Below are positions 7,681 through 16,758 of a stretch of 33,596 bases of DNA, one piece after another. Under the pieces are notes generated by a model. That model had not been told where the DNA came from. It ran no database searches and saw only the letters and a list, made by a program, of their open reading frames with translations. Within the stretch, counting starts at the first letter, position 1; the number at the start of each line of letters is the position of its first letter. Origin of the DNA: Clostridia bacterium (lineage in GTDB: Bacteria; Bacillota; Clostridia; Oscillospirales; CAG-272); assembly GCA_017483195.1 (NCBI GenBank), contig JAFULR010000006.1:1-33596 (forward strand), in the 5' to 3' direction. Position numbers and translations under genes: made by a program.

Positions 7681-9338
7681 TATTTCTTGGGGAAGGAGTC
7701 CTTAAGACCGACTACGCGGTTAAAGGTGTTCTCGTATTTTGAGTCCTTGCAGTAGTAGCCGTCGCGAACGAACTGGAACTTGTCGCCCGCCTTGGCTTCA
7801 ATGAGGGAGGGCTCGACCTTGCAATGCTCAATCTTGATAAGCGAGTTGGGATTAAGATAATCGTTATAGGTTTTATCCTCGGGGATATCGCCTGTGTTCT
7901 CAATCGTAAAGAGATTATCGTAGAGCATAAGGGTAGCCTCCTCGCAGTATGCCGCGCTGAGCCAATGGATGGTGCCCTTGATCTTTCTGCCGTCTATGGG
8001 GTTGCCGTTTCTCGTTTCAAGATCGGCGGTGCAGTGGATCTCCTTAACAGAGCCATCCTCATTTTTGATGATCTCGTTGCACTTAACGATGTAAGCGCCC
8101 ATAAGTCTTACCTCGCCCTCGGGCTTCATACGGAAGAATTTAGGCGGAGGAACCTCTGCAAAATCGCTCTCGTCGATGTAAAGCTCGCGAGTGAAGGCTA
8201 CCGGTCTTGTGCCCGCGCCCTCAACGGAAGGATTATTGGGAAGCTCAAAATATTCAACCTTGTCCTCGGGATAGTTCGTAACAACTACCTTAATGGGATT
8301 CTTAACGCATATTCTTCTGTCAGCGCTCGCGTTAAGCTCCTCGCGGATGCAATGCTCAAGCATTTCGATGCCGACAAGGGAATTAGCCTTTGCAACACCC
8401 GCGCTTCTTACGAAATTGAAGATGGAGGAGGGAGTATATCCTCTTCTTCTGAGCGCGCAGAGTGTGGGGAGACGGGGATCGTCCCAGCCGTCAACCATAT
8501 TGTTTTCAACGAGATAACGAAGATATCTCTTGCTCATAACCGTGTGAGTAACGTTAAGGCGCGCAAACTCTCTCTGCTTGGGATTGGGCTTGTTGTCAAC
8601 GCCGATATTATTGATTACCCACTCGTAAAGGGGACGGTGATTTTCAAATTCAAGTGAGCAAAGGGAATATGTTATACCCTCAAGCGCGTCCTGGATGGGA
8701 TGCGCGAAATCGTAGAGAGGATAGATGCACCATTTGTCGCCCTGGCGGTGATGGCTGGTGTGAACTATTCTGTAGATGGCGGGGTCGCGCATATTGAAGT
8801 TGGGAGAAGCCATATCGATCTTTGCGCGGAGAGTGTGGGTTCCGTCCGCAAACTCGCCGTTCTTCATTCTTTCAAAGAGATCGAGGTTCTCTTCAACGCT
8901 TCTGTTTCTGTAGGGGCTCTCCTTACCGGGAGTGGTAAGAGTGCCGCGGTATTCTCTCATCTCGTCTGCGGAAAGATCACAAACGTATGCCTTTCCGTCC
9001 TTGATGAGCTTTACCGCGAACTCGTAGCACTTGTCAAAGTAGTCCGAGCCGTAGTAGATGCCGCCGTCGGGGATCGCACCGAGCCAATGAAGGTCCTCGT
9101 AAATGGACTCAACGTACTCGTTGTCCTCCTTTGCGGGGTTTGTGTCATCGTAGCGGAGATTGAATTTTCCGCCGTATTTCTTTGCGGTCTCATAGTTGAT
9201 CATTATTGCCTTCGCAGAGCCGATGTGGAGATATCCGTTGGGCTCGGGAGGGAAGCGTGTTATGATCTTTATGTCGGGGTTTTCCGCAAGGTCCGCGTCA
9301 ATTATATCGTGTATAAAGTTGGAGCTGATTTCTTCCAT
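7680..9338 (-). CDS. glnS: Glutamine--tRNA ligase (GlnRS)
   Basis: This class I synthetase charges tRNA-Gln directly with glutamine. The 552 residues match the standard length (E. coli has 554). The HIGH-type motif is [14 protein letters not shown] (30-43) and the KMSKS-type motif is VMSKRYL (267-273). The GlnRS-specific stretch [13 protein letters not shown] follows, and then the C-terminal anticodon-binding beta-barrels. The ATG has a GAGGAA site upstream. It lies 17 bp after gltX. Many Bacillota lack GlnRS and instead amidate Glu-tRNA-Gln with GatCAB. GlnRS next to GluRS suggests direct charging here, and that the neighbouring GluRS need only charge tRNA-Glu. That last point is inference. 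Confidence 0.96.
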   Translation of the reverse strand: MEEISSNFIHDIIDADLAENPDIKIITRFPPEPNGYLHIGSAKAIMINYETAKKYGGKFNLRYDDTNPAKEDNEYVESIYEDLHWLGAIPDGGIYYGSDYFDKCYEFAVKLIKDGKAYVCDLSADEMREYRGTLTTPGKESPYRNRSVEENLDLFERMKNGEFADGTHTLRAKIDMASPNFNMRDPAIYRIVHTSHHRQGDKWCIYPLYDFAHPIQDALEGITYSLCSLEFENHRPLYEWVINNIGVDNKPNPKQREFARLNVTHTVMSKRYLRYLVENNMVDGWDDPRLPTLCALRRRGYTPSSIFNFVRSAGVAKANSLVGIEMLEHCIREELNASADRRICVKNPIKVVVTNYPEDKVEYFELPNNPSVEGAGTRPVAFTRELYIDESDFAEVPPPKFFRMKPEGEVRLMGAYIVKCNEIIKNEDGSVKEIHCTADLETRNGNPIDGRKIKGTIHWLSAAYCEEATLMLYDNLFTIENTGDIPEDKTYNDYLNPNSLIKIEHCKVEPSLIEAKAGDKFQFVRDGYYCKDSKYENTFNRVVGLKDSFPKK

Positions 9339-9355
9339 AGCTTTTTCCTCTTAAT

Positions 9356-11041
9356 TTAGATTTTTGCGAGCATCGAGTCGATTCTCGCGATCACCTCGTC
9401 ATAGCCGAGGATCTGCATAACGGTGTAAAGGTCGGGCGCGTTCGTCTTACCCGTTACCGCTACGCGTATGAACATTGAAACGTCTGCGACGTTTCCTCCG
9501 AATGCCTCGGGACTTGCCTTGTAAGCCTTCATATCGGATGCAAATCCAATGCCATCCGCAATAGCCTTGATCTTTTCAAACCAAGTGTTCATATCGTCTG
9601 TGTAATCGTAGCTTGCCTTGAATTTTTCAAGCGTTGCTCTGATATCGTCCTTTTTGAAATTCTCGGGATATTCTTCCTTGATCTCAAAGATGGGAGCGAA
9701 GAAGAAGCCCATATAATCTCTTGCGTCAGACCATTTTGCAAGGTCCTTGCGGGGCTTTTTGCCGCCGCGACCGATCGCAAGCACCTTCTTGGACATCTCC
9801 TCGTTTTCGCGAAGAAGCGAAGCAAATTCTGTGTCGAATTCGCTCGCCCAGTCAAGAAGTCTTTCGTAAACCGTATCCGCATCCATTCTGGAGATAACGT
9901 TCTTTGAAACGTCGGTGAGCTTGTTTATATCGTAAAGACAGCCGGAGCTTGACATCTTCTTTAAAGAGAAGGGGAAGTCCGTGTATTTCTTGTCGGGGTT
10001 TTGCGCGTGCCAATCCTCGTAGTTGGAATTGAGAAGAGTCATAACGTATTCAACAACGCAATCCTTGTCGTATCCAAGCTCGCGGTAATATTCCATATTG
10101 GAGCCGAGATCGCGCTTTGAAAATTTCTTCTTCGAGCCGTTCTCACCAAGCTGCATGATGGGAGAGATGTGCGCGTATTTGGGAAGCTTGAATCCGAGAT
10201 AACGGAAGAGCATTATGTGACGGGAAAGGCTTGCGTACCATTCGTCGCCGCGGATAACGTGAGTCGTTCCCATAAGGTGATCGTCAACTGCGTGCGCAAA
10301 GTGGTAGGAGGGAACTCCGTCGCTCTTGAGAAGCACCTCGTCGCGATCGTTTTCGGGAAGCTCGCGGTCGCCCTTGATAAGGTCTGTGAATTTTATCTTT
10401 TTGTCGGGGTCGCCGTCCGAAAGCATACGGAGAACAAAGGGATCTCCTGCTTCAAGATGCGCCTTTACCTCTTCAATGGTGAAATTGCGGTTGCGGAGCA
10501 TCTCTTCTCTCTGCTCACCGCCATCCTCGTGCCAGTCCTTAGCCTTTACCTCAGCCTTTTTGTCAACCGCGTTAAGAGCCTCAAGCTCCTCGCGGGTTGT
10601 GAAAACGGGGTAAGCCTTGCCCTCGGCAACGAGCTTTTTAGCGAAAACGTGATAGATGTCAACTCTCTTTGACTGCTTGTAGGGACCGTAGTCGCCGCAG
10701 TCGGTGAGATTGCCGTTCTCGTCGAGGATCGCTCCCTCGTCAAAGTTGATTCCGTAATAATTGAATGTCTTTATAAGGCTCTCTGCCGCGCCCGCTACCT
10801 CGCGCTTAGCGTCGGTGTCCTCAATACGAAGATAGAAAACGCCGCCGCTCTGATGGGCAAGACGCTCGCCGACAAGGGTGGGGAAGAGTCCTCCGAAATG
10901 CACGAAGCCCGTGGGGCTTGGCGCAAATCTCGTTACCTTTGCGCCCTCGGGGAGCTTGCGCGCAGGGTACTGCGCTTCGATCTCCTCGGGAGCTTTCGTT
11001 ACGTTCGGGAAAAGCAGATCTGCTAAAAGCTTGTAGTCCAT
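9356..11041 (-). CDS. gltX: Glutamate--tRNA ligase (GluRS)
   Basis: This class I synthetase charges tRNA-Glu. The signature FAPSPTGFVHFGG (39-51) holds the HIGH-type motif, here HFGG. RIEDTDAKREV follows, and KKFSKRDLGS at 305-314 is the KMSKS-type loop. At 561 residues it is longer than the roughly 480 of many bacterial GluRS. It has an N-terminal extension of about 35 residues and an insertion before the KMSKS loop. RBS AAAGGAA precedes the ATG. It is the second gene of an operon, 27 bp after the MBL hydrolase and 17 bp before glnS. The family is certain. Only the tRNA specificity (Glu alone, or Glu and Gln) is unproven. Confidence 0.95.
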   Translation of the reverse strand: MDYKLLADLLFPNVTKAPEEIEAQYPARKLPEGAKVTRFAPSPTGFVHFGGLFPTLVGERLAHQSGGVFYLRIEDTDAKREVAGAAESLIKTFNYYGINFDEGAILDENGNLTDCGDYGPYKQSKRVDIYHVFAKKLVAEGKAYPVFTTREELEALNAVDKKAEVKAKDWHEDGGEQREEMLRNRNFTIEEVKAHLEAGDPFVLRMLSDGDPDKKIKFTDLIKGDRELPENDRDEVLLKSDGVPSYHFAHAVDDHLMGTTHVIRGDEWYASLSRHIMLFRYLGFKLPKYAHISPIMQLGENGSKKKFSKRDLGSNMEYYRELGYDKDCVVEYVMTLLNSNYEDWHAQNPDKKYTDFPFSLKKMSSSGCLYDINKLTDVSKNVISRMDADTVYERLLDWASEFDTEFASLLRENEEMSKKVLAIGRGGKKPRKDLAKWSDARDYMGFFFAPIFEIKEEYPENFKKDDIRATLEKFKASYDYTDDMNTWFEKIKAIADGIGFASDMKAYKASPEAFGGNVADVSMFIRVAVTGKTNAPDLYTVMQILGYDEVIARIDSMLAKI

Positions 11042-11068
11042 AATTTATAAATTCCTTTCGGTTGTGTG

Positions 11069-11689
11069 TCAAAAATAGTATTTTATCATATCGGTCGCGG
11101 CTCTGAGGGTTGAATTTTCACCGTGACCGCAGTATATCCATCGGTTTTCTGTGCTTGCCAATTCAAGCAATCGTTGAAGAGAGCCTTTTAAAGCCTTGAG
11201 ATCGCCGCCGTAAAGGTCGTATCTGCCAAAGCCCTGAGCGAACAGGGTGTCGCCCGTTATGAGTATCTCACCCGTGTCGTAGCATACCGAGCCCTTTGTG
11301 TGACCGGGCGTGTGAAGAACGGTTATCCTTTCATCGCCAAGTGTCAGAACATCGCCCTCGCGCAAAAGCCCGTCCGCTTCACAAATAGTAAAGCTTCCGC
11401 CCGTAAAAGTCGCGTAAGCATTCTTTTTTGAGTCCGTCAGCATCTCGGCATCGGATTCGTGAACGTAGAGCGGCGCGCCCGTCGCGTTCCTCAGCTCCTG
11501 CGCTCTCCAGATGTGATCGAAATGCCCGTGAGTGAGCAGTATTCCTTTTAAGGTCAAGCCCTCGTCCGCAAGACGCGCGATTATTCTTTTTTCGCTTATC
11601 GCGGGGTCTATCACGAACGCTTCACCCGCGGAGTGCAGAATGAAGCAGTTTGATGCAAAGCCCGTGGGGGAAAGAGTAATTATTTCCAT
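11069..11689 (-). CDS. Metallo-beta-lactamase-fold hydrolase (glyoxalase II-like)
   Basis: This 206-residue cytoplasmic protein shows the full set of MBL metal-binding motifs. These are THGHFDHI at about residue 53, TPGHTKGSVCY at about 127, ITGDTLFAQGFGRYD at about 144 and YCGHGENS near the end. This compact form is annotated as hydroxyacylglutathione hydrolase-like, but many members have other thioester or unknown substrates, so no precise reaction is given. It leads the operon that continues with gltX and glnS, with GGAGA before the ATG and a strong promoter at 11719-11747. No functional link to tRNA charging is evident beyond co-transcription. Confidence 0.9.
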   Translation of the reverse strand: MEIITLSPTGFASNCFILHSAGEAFVIDPAISEKRIIARLADEGLTLKGILLTHGHFDHIWRAQELRNATGAPLYVHESDAEMLTDSKKNAYATFTGGSFTICEADGLLREGDVLTLGDERITVLHTPGHTKGSVCYDTGEILITGDTLFAQGFGRYDLYGGDLKALKGSLQRLLELASTENRWIYCGHGENSTLRAATDMIKYYF

Positions 11690-11718
11690 ATTCTCTCCAT
11701 TTTTAATAAAATCATAAT

Positions 11719-11747
11719 ATTATATCATAAAAAAAATCAATTATCAA
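11719..11747 (-). promoter_or_regulatory. Sigma-A promoter of the MBL-gltX-glnS operon
   Basis: TTGATA at 11747-11742 and a perfect TATAAT at 11724-11719 are spaced 17 bp apart, about 30 bp upstream of the first ATG. No T-box or long leader is present, unlike pheST. Confidence 0.85.
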
Positions 11748-11875
11748 TAGAGATTGGGAAAATATATGCGAAAAAATTGATAGTGTTTACTCATTATTGA
11801 CAAATAGTTGTGTAAAATGCACAAAAAAGGACGTGTAATTTCTACATTGGATGTTAATGAATATCAAAAAATCCC

Positions 11876-11904
11876 TTGAAAAATAGGGAAAAAATGTGTA
11901 TAAT
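11876..11904 (+). promoter_or_regulatory. Sigma-A promoter of the EF-G-like gene
   Basis: TTGAAA (11876-11881), 17 bp, then TATAAT (11899-11904). The leader of about 100 nt contains a small GC-rich hairpin (CTCGGC-aaaa-GCCGGG, about 11985-12000) just before the AAGGT ribosome site. The rest of the 11748-12014 gap is A+T-rich and shows no gene. Confidence 0.8.
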
Positions 11905-12014
11905 AGATGGCAGGATGGAAAATAATTGCCCGAAATATATATTTTGGTTAATAATTTGGCATTTTACATACTAATTTGAAAGGGCTCGGCAAAAGCCGGG
12001 CAAGGTAAATTCCT

Positions 12015-14072
12015 ATGCAAAACATTGAAACAAAAAGAATCAGAAACGTCGCGCTCCTCGGTCATAGCGGAAGCGGTAAGACATCTCTTGTAGAGGCTCT
12101 CCTTCACGTTGCGGGCGCGTCCGACAGATTCGGCAACATCACCGACGGTACTACCGTTTGTGACTACGATCCCGAGGAGATCAAGAGGGGCTTCTCTCTT
12201 GCATCAAAGGTAGCTCCCTTTATGTGGAAGAACACAAAGATCAACGTTCTCGACACACCCGGCTTCCTTGACTTCGTAGGTGAGGTTAATCAGGCACTCA
12301 GAGTTGCGGATGCGGCTCTTATTCTCGTTGACGGTAAGGCAGGTATCGAGGTTGGTACAGAGCTTGCTTGGGACAACGCGAGGGCAGCAAATCTTCCCAC
12401 TGCATTCTTTATTAATAAATTTGACGATAACGAGGCAAGATTCGGTAGAGTTCTTGACTCTCTCCACGAAAAATTCGGTAAGAACATCTGTCCTCTCACC
12501 ATTCCCATGGTTAAGGACGGCAAGGTTCTCGGCGCGATCGACCTTATCAACCAGGAGGCTCACGTATTCAGTGATAAGGGTCAGCACTCTGTAACAAGCG
12601 TTCCCGAGGAGAGCGTAGAGGCTATGGAAAAATACCGCGATATGCTTATGGAAGCGGTAGCATCCACCGACGAGGATCTTATGATGAAATACTTTGAGGG
12701 CGAGGAGATCACTCCCATGGAGGCTCTCAACGCAGTGCACGAGGGTGTTATCCACGGTGATATCGTTCCCGTTCTTTGCGGCGCAGCAACAAAGCTTTGG
12801 GGTGTTTGGACACTTCTTAACGTAATTGACGAATCCTTCCCCAGACATACTGCTAAGAAGGTTGAAAAGCTTGAAGGCGGCGATACAAGAAATATCGAGC
12901 CCGAGGGTGAAACAGCACTCTTCGTATTCAAGACAGTATCCGACCCGTTCGTAGGTAAGATGAGCTTCTTCAAGGTTATGAACGGTACTCTCAGAAAGGA
13001 TATGCTCCTTAAGAATACAACAACGGACACTAACGAAAAGATGTCCCATATCTACATAGTTAAGGGTAAGACTCAGACCGAGGTTGATGTGCTTTGCTGC
13101 GGCGATATCGGTATGACAGCTAAGCTCGCTAATACAAATACGGGCGACACACTTGCTTGGAACAGCGATATCCACTATGCAAGGACCGAGTATCCCGAGC
13201 CCTTTATGGCTCAGTCCATCGCTCCTCTCTCCAAGGGTGACGAGGATAAGATATCCCTTGGTGTAACCAAGCTTTGCGAAGAGGATAAGACAATAAGATT
13301 TGAAAACAACCCCGAGACTCATCAGCTTGTCCTTTACGGTATGGGCGATATGCATATCTCCGTAATCGAGGCTAAGCTTAAATCCAGATTTGGCGTATCC
13401 GTTAAGCTTGATCTTCCTAAGATCGCTTACCGTGAGATGATCACAAAGAGAGTTCAGGTACAGGGTAAGCATAAGAAGCAGTCCGGCGGTCACGGTCAGT
13501 ACGGTGACGTTAAGATCGAATTCTTCCCGGGTGAGGAAGAGGGCCTTACATTCACAGAGTCCACAGTCGGCGGCTCCGTTCCGAAGAACTTCCATCCTGC
13601 AGTTCAGAAGGGACTTGAGGATTCTATGAAGCGCGGTGTTTACGGTTATCCCGTAATCAAGCTCGCAGCTAACCTCTTTGACGGTTCTTACCACGACGTT
13701 GACTCTAACGAAATGTCCTTCAAGATGGCTGCAAACCTTGCATATAAAGAGTGCATGAAGCTCGCTAACCCCGTTCTTCTTGAGCCCGTTGGCGACCTTG
13801 CGGTAACAGTTCCCGAGTCCTATGTTGGTGACGTTATGTCCAACCTCAATAAGAGACGCGGAAGCGTTATGGGTATGGATCCCGCAGCTAAGCGCGGCTA
13901 CACAACCATAAATGCAACAATTCCCAAGGCAGAGATCCTTGACTATACAATTACTCTCCGTGCTATGACACAGGGTAGAGGTAGCTTCTCCTTCACAGAG
14001 ACCGGCTATGAGCAGGTTCCTATGAACATCGCTATGAAGATCAAGGAAGAGAACGCAGCAAACGAGGAATAA
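12015..14072 (+). CDS. Elongation factor G-like GTPase (EF-G2 type)
   Basis: This 685-residue translational GTPase has the EF-G domain order: G domain (about 1-265), domain II (about 290-385), III (about 400-475), IV (about 480-600, with GKHKKQSGGHGQYGD) and V. The GTP-binding motifs differ from the main EF-G. The P-loop is GHSGSGKT rather than GHIDAGKT, switch II is DTPGFLDF rather than DTPGHVDF, and G4 is NKFD. These are the marks of the EF-G2/EF-G-like subgroup, so the main translocase is probably encoded elsewhere. In the His-to-Phe change at DTPG(H/F), the lost His normally activates the hydrolytic water. It is a single-gene unit with its own promoter and terminator. Often annotated simply as fusA. 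Confidence 0.92.
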   Translation: MQNIETKRIRNVALLGHSGSGKTSLVEALLHVAGASDRFGNITDGTTVCDYDPEEIKRGFSLASKVAPFMWKNTKINVLDTPGFLDFVGEVNQALRVADAALILVDGKAGIEVGTELAWDNARAANLPTAFFINKFDDNEARFGRVLDSLHEKFGKNICPLTIPMVKDGKVLGAIDLINQEAHVFSDKGQHSVTSVPEESVEAMEKYRDMLMEAVASTDEDLMMKYFEGEEITPMEALNAVHEGVIHGDIVPVLCGAATKLWGVWTLLNVIDESFPRHTAKKVEKLEGGDTRNIEPEGETALFVFKTVSDPFVGKMSFFKVMNGTLRKDMLLKNTTTDTNEKMSHIYIVKGKTQTEVDVLCCGDIGMTAKLANTNTGDTLAWNSDIHYARTEYPEPFMAQSIAPLSKGDEDKISLGVTKLCEEDKTIRFENNPETHQLVLYGMGDMHISVIEAKLKSRFGVSVKLDLPKIAYREMITKRVQVQGKHKKQSGGHGQYGDVKIEFFPGEEEGLTFTESTVGGSVPKNFHPAVQKGLEDSMKRGVYGYPVIKLAANLFDGSYHDVDSNEMSFKMAANLAYKECMKLANPVLLEPVGDLAVTVPESYVGDVMSNLNKRRGSVMGMDPAAKRGYTTINATIPKAEILDYTITLRAMTQGRGSFSFTETGYEQVPMNIAMKIKEENAANEE

Positions 14073-14094
14073 TCTTCAAACTAAAAATAAATAT

Positions 14095-14122
14095 CGGGCG
14101 GAGAATCTCTCCGCCCGTTTTT
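14095..14122 (+). terminator. Terminator of the EF-G-like gene
   Basis: CGGGCGGAGA (14095-14104) pairs perfectly with 14108-14117, followed by TTTTTC. It lies 22 bp after the stop codon. Confidence 0.93.
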
Positions 14123-14172
14123 CATTTTGTTTGCTTCAAATTTTGATTTGTAGTATGTTAGTTGAAACAAAA

Positions 14173-14311
14173 CGGACAGTCGCGGACGCCTGTCCCTACG
14201 AGTTTGCAAATCATTTTTTAGTAAATTATAGCCATTTGTTGCTAATATGGCTATTATCTTCGCAAAAAATTACCGCTGTCTGTTGTAGGGACAGGCGTCC
14301 TCGACTGTCCG
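14173..14311. repeat. REP-pair repeat, copy 3
   Basis: The 27-bp arms 14173-14199 and 14285-14311 are inverted with one mismatch (a C for an A in arm 1). The GTAG heads face inward and the length is 139 bp, exactly as in copy 1. An inner inverted repeat (TAGCCAT...ATGGCTA) sits at the same relative place as in copy 1. The outer flanks resemble copy 2: TTCAAATTTTGATTT on the left, and an ACTCCCCG-n-TAAATCCCAATT-like stretch on the right. The 14123-14360 gap holds nothing else. Confidence 0.87.
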
Positions 14312-14360
14312 TACAAACATTAACTAACTTTTTAACTCCCCGCTAAATCCCAATTTATAA

Positions 14361-14386
14361 GGAAAAGGCACTCTTGCGAGTGCCTT
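14361..14386 (-). terminator. Terminator of the OB-fold lipoprotein gene
   Basis: AAGGCACTC (14365-14373) pairs with 14378-14386 around a 4-nt loop. The minus-strand 3' side runs into TTTTCC. It lies 8 bp after the stop codon. Confidence 0.8.
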
Positions 14387-14394
14387 AAAATTTA

Positions 14395-16521
14395 TTAGTT
14401 GCTTGTGAAGTTAAGCACGTTGCAAACCTTACCGTCGGCAGTTCTAACTGCGATTACGCAACCTGCCCAGAACGTCTTATTGTTCCAGTTACAGGGAGCA
14501 ATCTCAATAGTGATCTCCTGACCTGCAAATGCCTTAAGCCAGTTATACTGACTTGCGCTTGAGGAGTAGAGAGTAATCTTTTGACCACCGGGAGACATAA
14601 GCTTCATGTTTGTGTAATAAGCAGTTTCTTCAACAACGATAGTTCCCACAACAACGTAAACCTCATTTGAGTGGTTAACACTTGCGTCGAGAGCATAGAA
14701 GTCATCAAGAGTTTTGTTTGTAATGAAGCTTTCTGTTGAATATTCGTGCTGACCGTAGTAGTTAACTACAACTGTTGCACCTGTGATAGCTACCTGACCT
14801 GCGTGTGTACCTGTTCCATTATGGAAGAGGTCTCTCTTACCTTCAATAACTACCTTTTGACCGATGGCAAGACCTTCCCAAACGGTAGCATCATTTACGA
14901 TGATTGCAAGAACGCCTGTTTCGTCGATGAGGTAGAAACCGTCTCTGTTAACGAGAGAAGGACCAACGATACCTTCAACCTTGATTACTTCGCCAACAGC
15001 TGTGCCGATTGCTTCTTCAACTGTAAGACCTTCGCTTGTTACGGGAGCATCAACTGTGATTTCAACTGTTACAGAATGAGTGTATTCGCCGTAAGTACCT
15101 GTGATTGTTACAGTAGCTGTACCGTTATTCTTACAGTTAAAGATGAGCTTGCCGTCCGCTTCTTCAAAGTAAACAACGTTTTCGTCGCTTGAAGAGTAGG
15201 AAAGAGTAGCATTTTCAAAGCCGAGCAATTCACTTGAAACGTTTGTTACAAGCTCGAGAAGGGGGTTGCCTGTGTATTCGGAAAGGAACTGACCAACGCC
15301 GTAGTATTCTACAACGTGCTGTGGAGCCTTTGCTACGTCAAATACGAAGCCCTCGTCGTAAACTGCTACGGGAAGGAATCTGAAATAGCAATCACTTGAT
15401 GTGGATTTTGCGTTCATAGGAGAAAGGTAAACCGTGCAAAGCTTTCCGTCGAATTCATCGAGCCAAGCAAAGTCGTTACCGTTGCACTGAGTATATGTGT
15501 AAGCGCCTGTTTCACCGTCAAGGTCGAAGAAGTAGTAGTTTGTAAATCCGCTACCGGGAACCTTCTTAACGAGCGCAGTTGTCTTGTAGATGGTTGTTGT
15601 AACGTTTTCAGTTACGGGAGTTTCAAGGATATCCTTAACGGACTTTTCTTCACACCAGGTGAAGTCTATCTCGTTTTCAGCCTTGTCGTTTTCGTAGAGA
15701 GTAGCATCGGAGATCTGGCAGCAGCCTTCATATCCGAATTTCTGAGCGTTGTTTGTTTCTGTATCAAGGATCCACATATCCTTTGAACCAAGAACTGTGA
15801 TCCGGTTACCGATCTTTACCTGACCTGCGATGTCGCCGTCATAAACGTAGATGGAGTTTGTGCCGTCAACAAGGTAAATGCCTGCGGGCTTCATACCGTT
15901 GGCATATGTGATTCTTGCAACAACACCGGTAACCTTAACGAGAGCGCCAAGGTCTGCCTCGCGAGCCTCTGCAATGGTCATCTCGGTGTACTTGGAAGCG
16001 TCGATATCTTCCTTGTCAGCGGGCTTGAAGTCGATAAGACGAGCATTTTTAACCTGGGGCTCGTCATTATATGTGCTGAGTACACAATGAAGAAGCACTT
16101 CATCTCCCTTAACGGGTGTTTCATCTATTTCGGGGAATCTGAGCTCACCGTCATAGCTGTATGTACCGTAAACGTAAATAGATCCGGTTTCGTCGGAAAT
16201 GGTCATTTCACCGTAAGAAACGTTTGAAATAGTGTCGATTTTACCGCGGATGTAGTATCTGTCGGCAGTTCCGTCAAAACCTGCTTCTTTTGCGATCTCA
16301 AGAGCCTCTGCGATAGTGATTATCTCATAGAGCTCATCCCATGTGGGATCGGGCTTGGGATCGGGCTTTTGTGTAGTAGTGGGAGTTGTGGTCGTGGGAG
16401 TTGTCGTCGTTGTGGTTGAACCTAAAATAGATCCGATGATCTGTTGAAGGTCACAGCTCGCAAGTGTAAGCGTGAGCATTACGAAAACGAGCACAAGAGA
16501 GATGATTCTTCTGAAATTCAT
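14395..16521 (-). CDS. Secreted lipoprotein with repeated OB-fold domains and an Ig-like domain
   Basis: A signal peptide ends in the lipobox LASC (Cys23). A low-complexity linker of about 30 residues follows, rich in Thr and Pro and ending in KPDPKPDP, as if to span the cell wall. Four modules share the shape T-I/V-x-E-A...V-x-G-x-V...Y-L-x-D-x-T-G-x-I-x-V. Three are clear, starting near residues 68, 183 and 505, and a weaker one lies at the C-terminus. They resemble the OB-fold (YhcR-type) repeats found with extracellular nucleases and surface proteins. A bacterial Ig-like segment lies at about 430-500. No catalytic nuclease domain is seen, so the role is probably binding or adhesion at the surface. 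RBS AAGGAG. It is transcribed alone. Confidence 0.75.
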   Translation of the reverse strand: MNFRRIISLVLVFVMLTLTLASCDLQQIIGSILGSTTTTTTPTTTTPTTTQKPDPKPDPTWDELYEIITIAEALEIAKEAGFDGTADRYYIRGKIDTISNVSYGEMTISDETGSIYVYGTYSYDGELRFPEIDETPVKGDEVLLHCVLSTYNDEPQVKNARLIDFKPADKEDIDASKYTEMTIAEAREADLGALVKVTGVVARITYANGMKPAGIYLVDGTNSIYVYDGDIAGQVKIGNRITVLGSKDMWILDTETNNAQKFGYEGCCQISDATLYENDKAENEIDFTWCEEKSVKDILETPVTENVTTTIYKTTALVKKVPGSGFTNYYFFDLDGETGAYTYTQCNGNDFAWLDEFDGKLCTVYLSPMNAKSTSSDCYFRFLPVAVYDEGFVFDVAKAPQHVVEYYGVGQFLSEYTGNPLLELVTNVSSELLGFENATLSYSSSDENVVYFEEADGKLIFNCKNNGTATVTITGTYGEYTHSVTVEITVDAPVTSEGLTVEEAIGTAVGEVIKVEGIVGPSLVNRDGFYLIDETGVLAIIVNDATVWEGLAIGQKVVIEGKRDLFHNGTGTHAGQVAITGATVVVNYYGQHEYSTESFITNKTLDDFYALDASVNHSNEVYVVVGTIVVEETAYYTNMKLMSPGGQKITLYSSSASQYNWLKAFAGQEITIEIAPCNWNNKTFWAGCVIAVRTADGKVCNVLNFTSN

Positions 16522-16570
16522 TTTTGACTCCTTATATTATTAAATTACAGTACGAAGGCCGTACAAATTT

Positions 16571-16599
16571 ATTTTATTATTAATAAGAAAAAAAGTCAA
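16571..16599 (-). promoter_or_regulatory. Sigma-A promoter of the OB-fold lipoprotein
   Basis: TTGACT (16599-16594), 17 bp, TAAAAT (16576-16571). A short palindrome GTACG...CGTAC lies at the expected transcript start (about 16551-16565). Confidence 0.75.
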
Positions 16600-16700
16600 C
16601 ATAAAAAAGGTATTTTTTGATAATTTTGTATATGATTTTACATTATAAAGCAAAATACGGCAAATAATGTATATTTTGCACAAAAGCAACAAGCTCTTGC

Positions 16701-16729
16701 TTGACAAAAAGTACGTAAAGTGCTATAAT
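16701..16729 (+). promoter_or_regulatory. Consensus sigma-A promoter of the methyltransferase-HAD operon
   Basis: TTGACA (16701-16706), exactly 17 bp, TATAAT (16724-16729): a full match to consensus. The start codon follows 30 bp later, behind AGGGAG. Confidence 0.92.
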
Positions 16730-16758
16730 GTATCGAAATAATCAGGGAGAAAATTGTT

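Noticed and set aside
12204..13694. A 496-codon open frame on the minus strand inside the EF-G-like gene
   Set aside because: It is fully antisense to a well-recognised gene, has no RBS or family resemblance, and is explained by codon bias of the sense gene.
178..14311. CRISPR array for the recurring 27-bp units
   Set aside because: The units are inverted pairs kilobases apart with no regular spacers and no cas gene.
14131..14346. A 71-codon frame encoding RDRRPRLS-like residues
   Set aside because: It is a translation of the REP-pair repeat. The same residues would arise from any copy of it.
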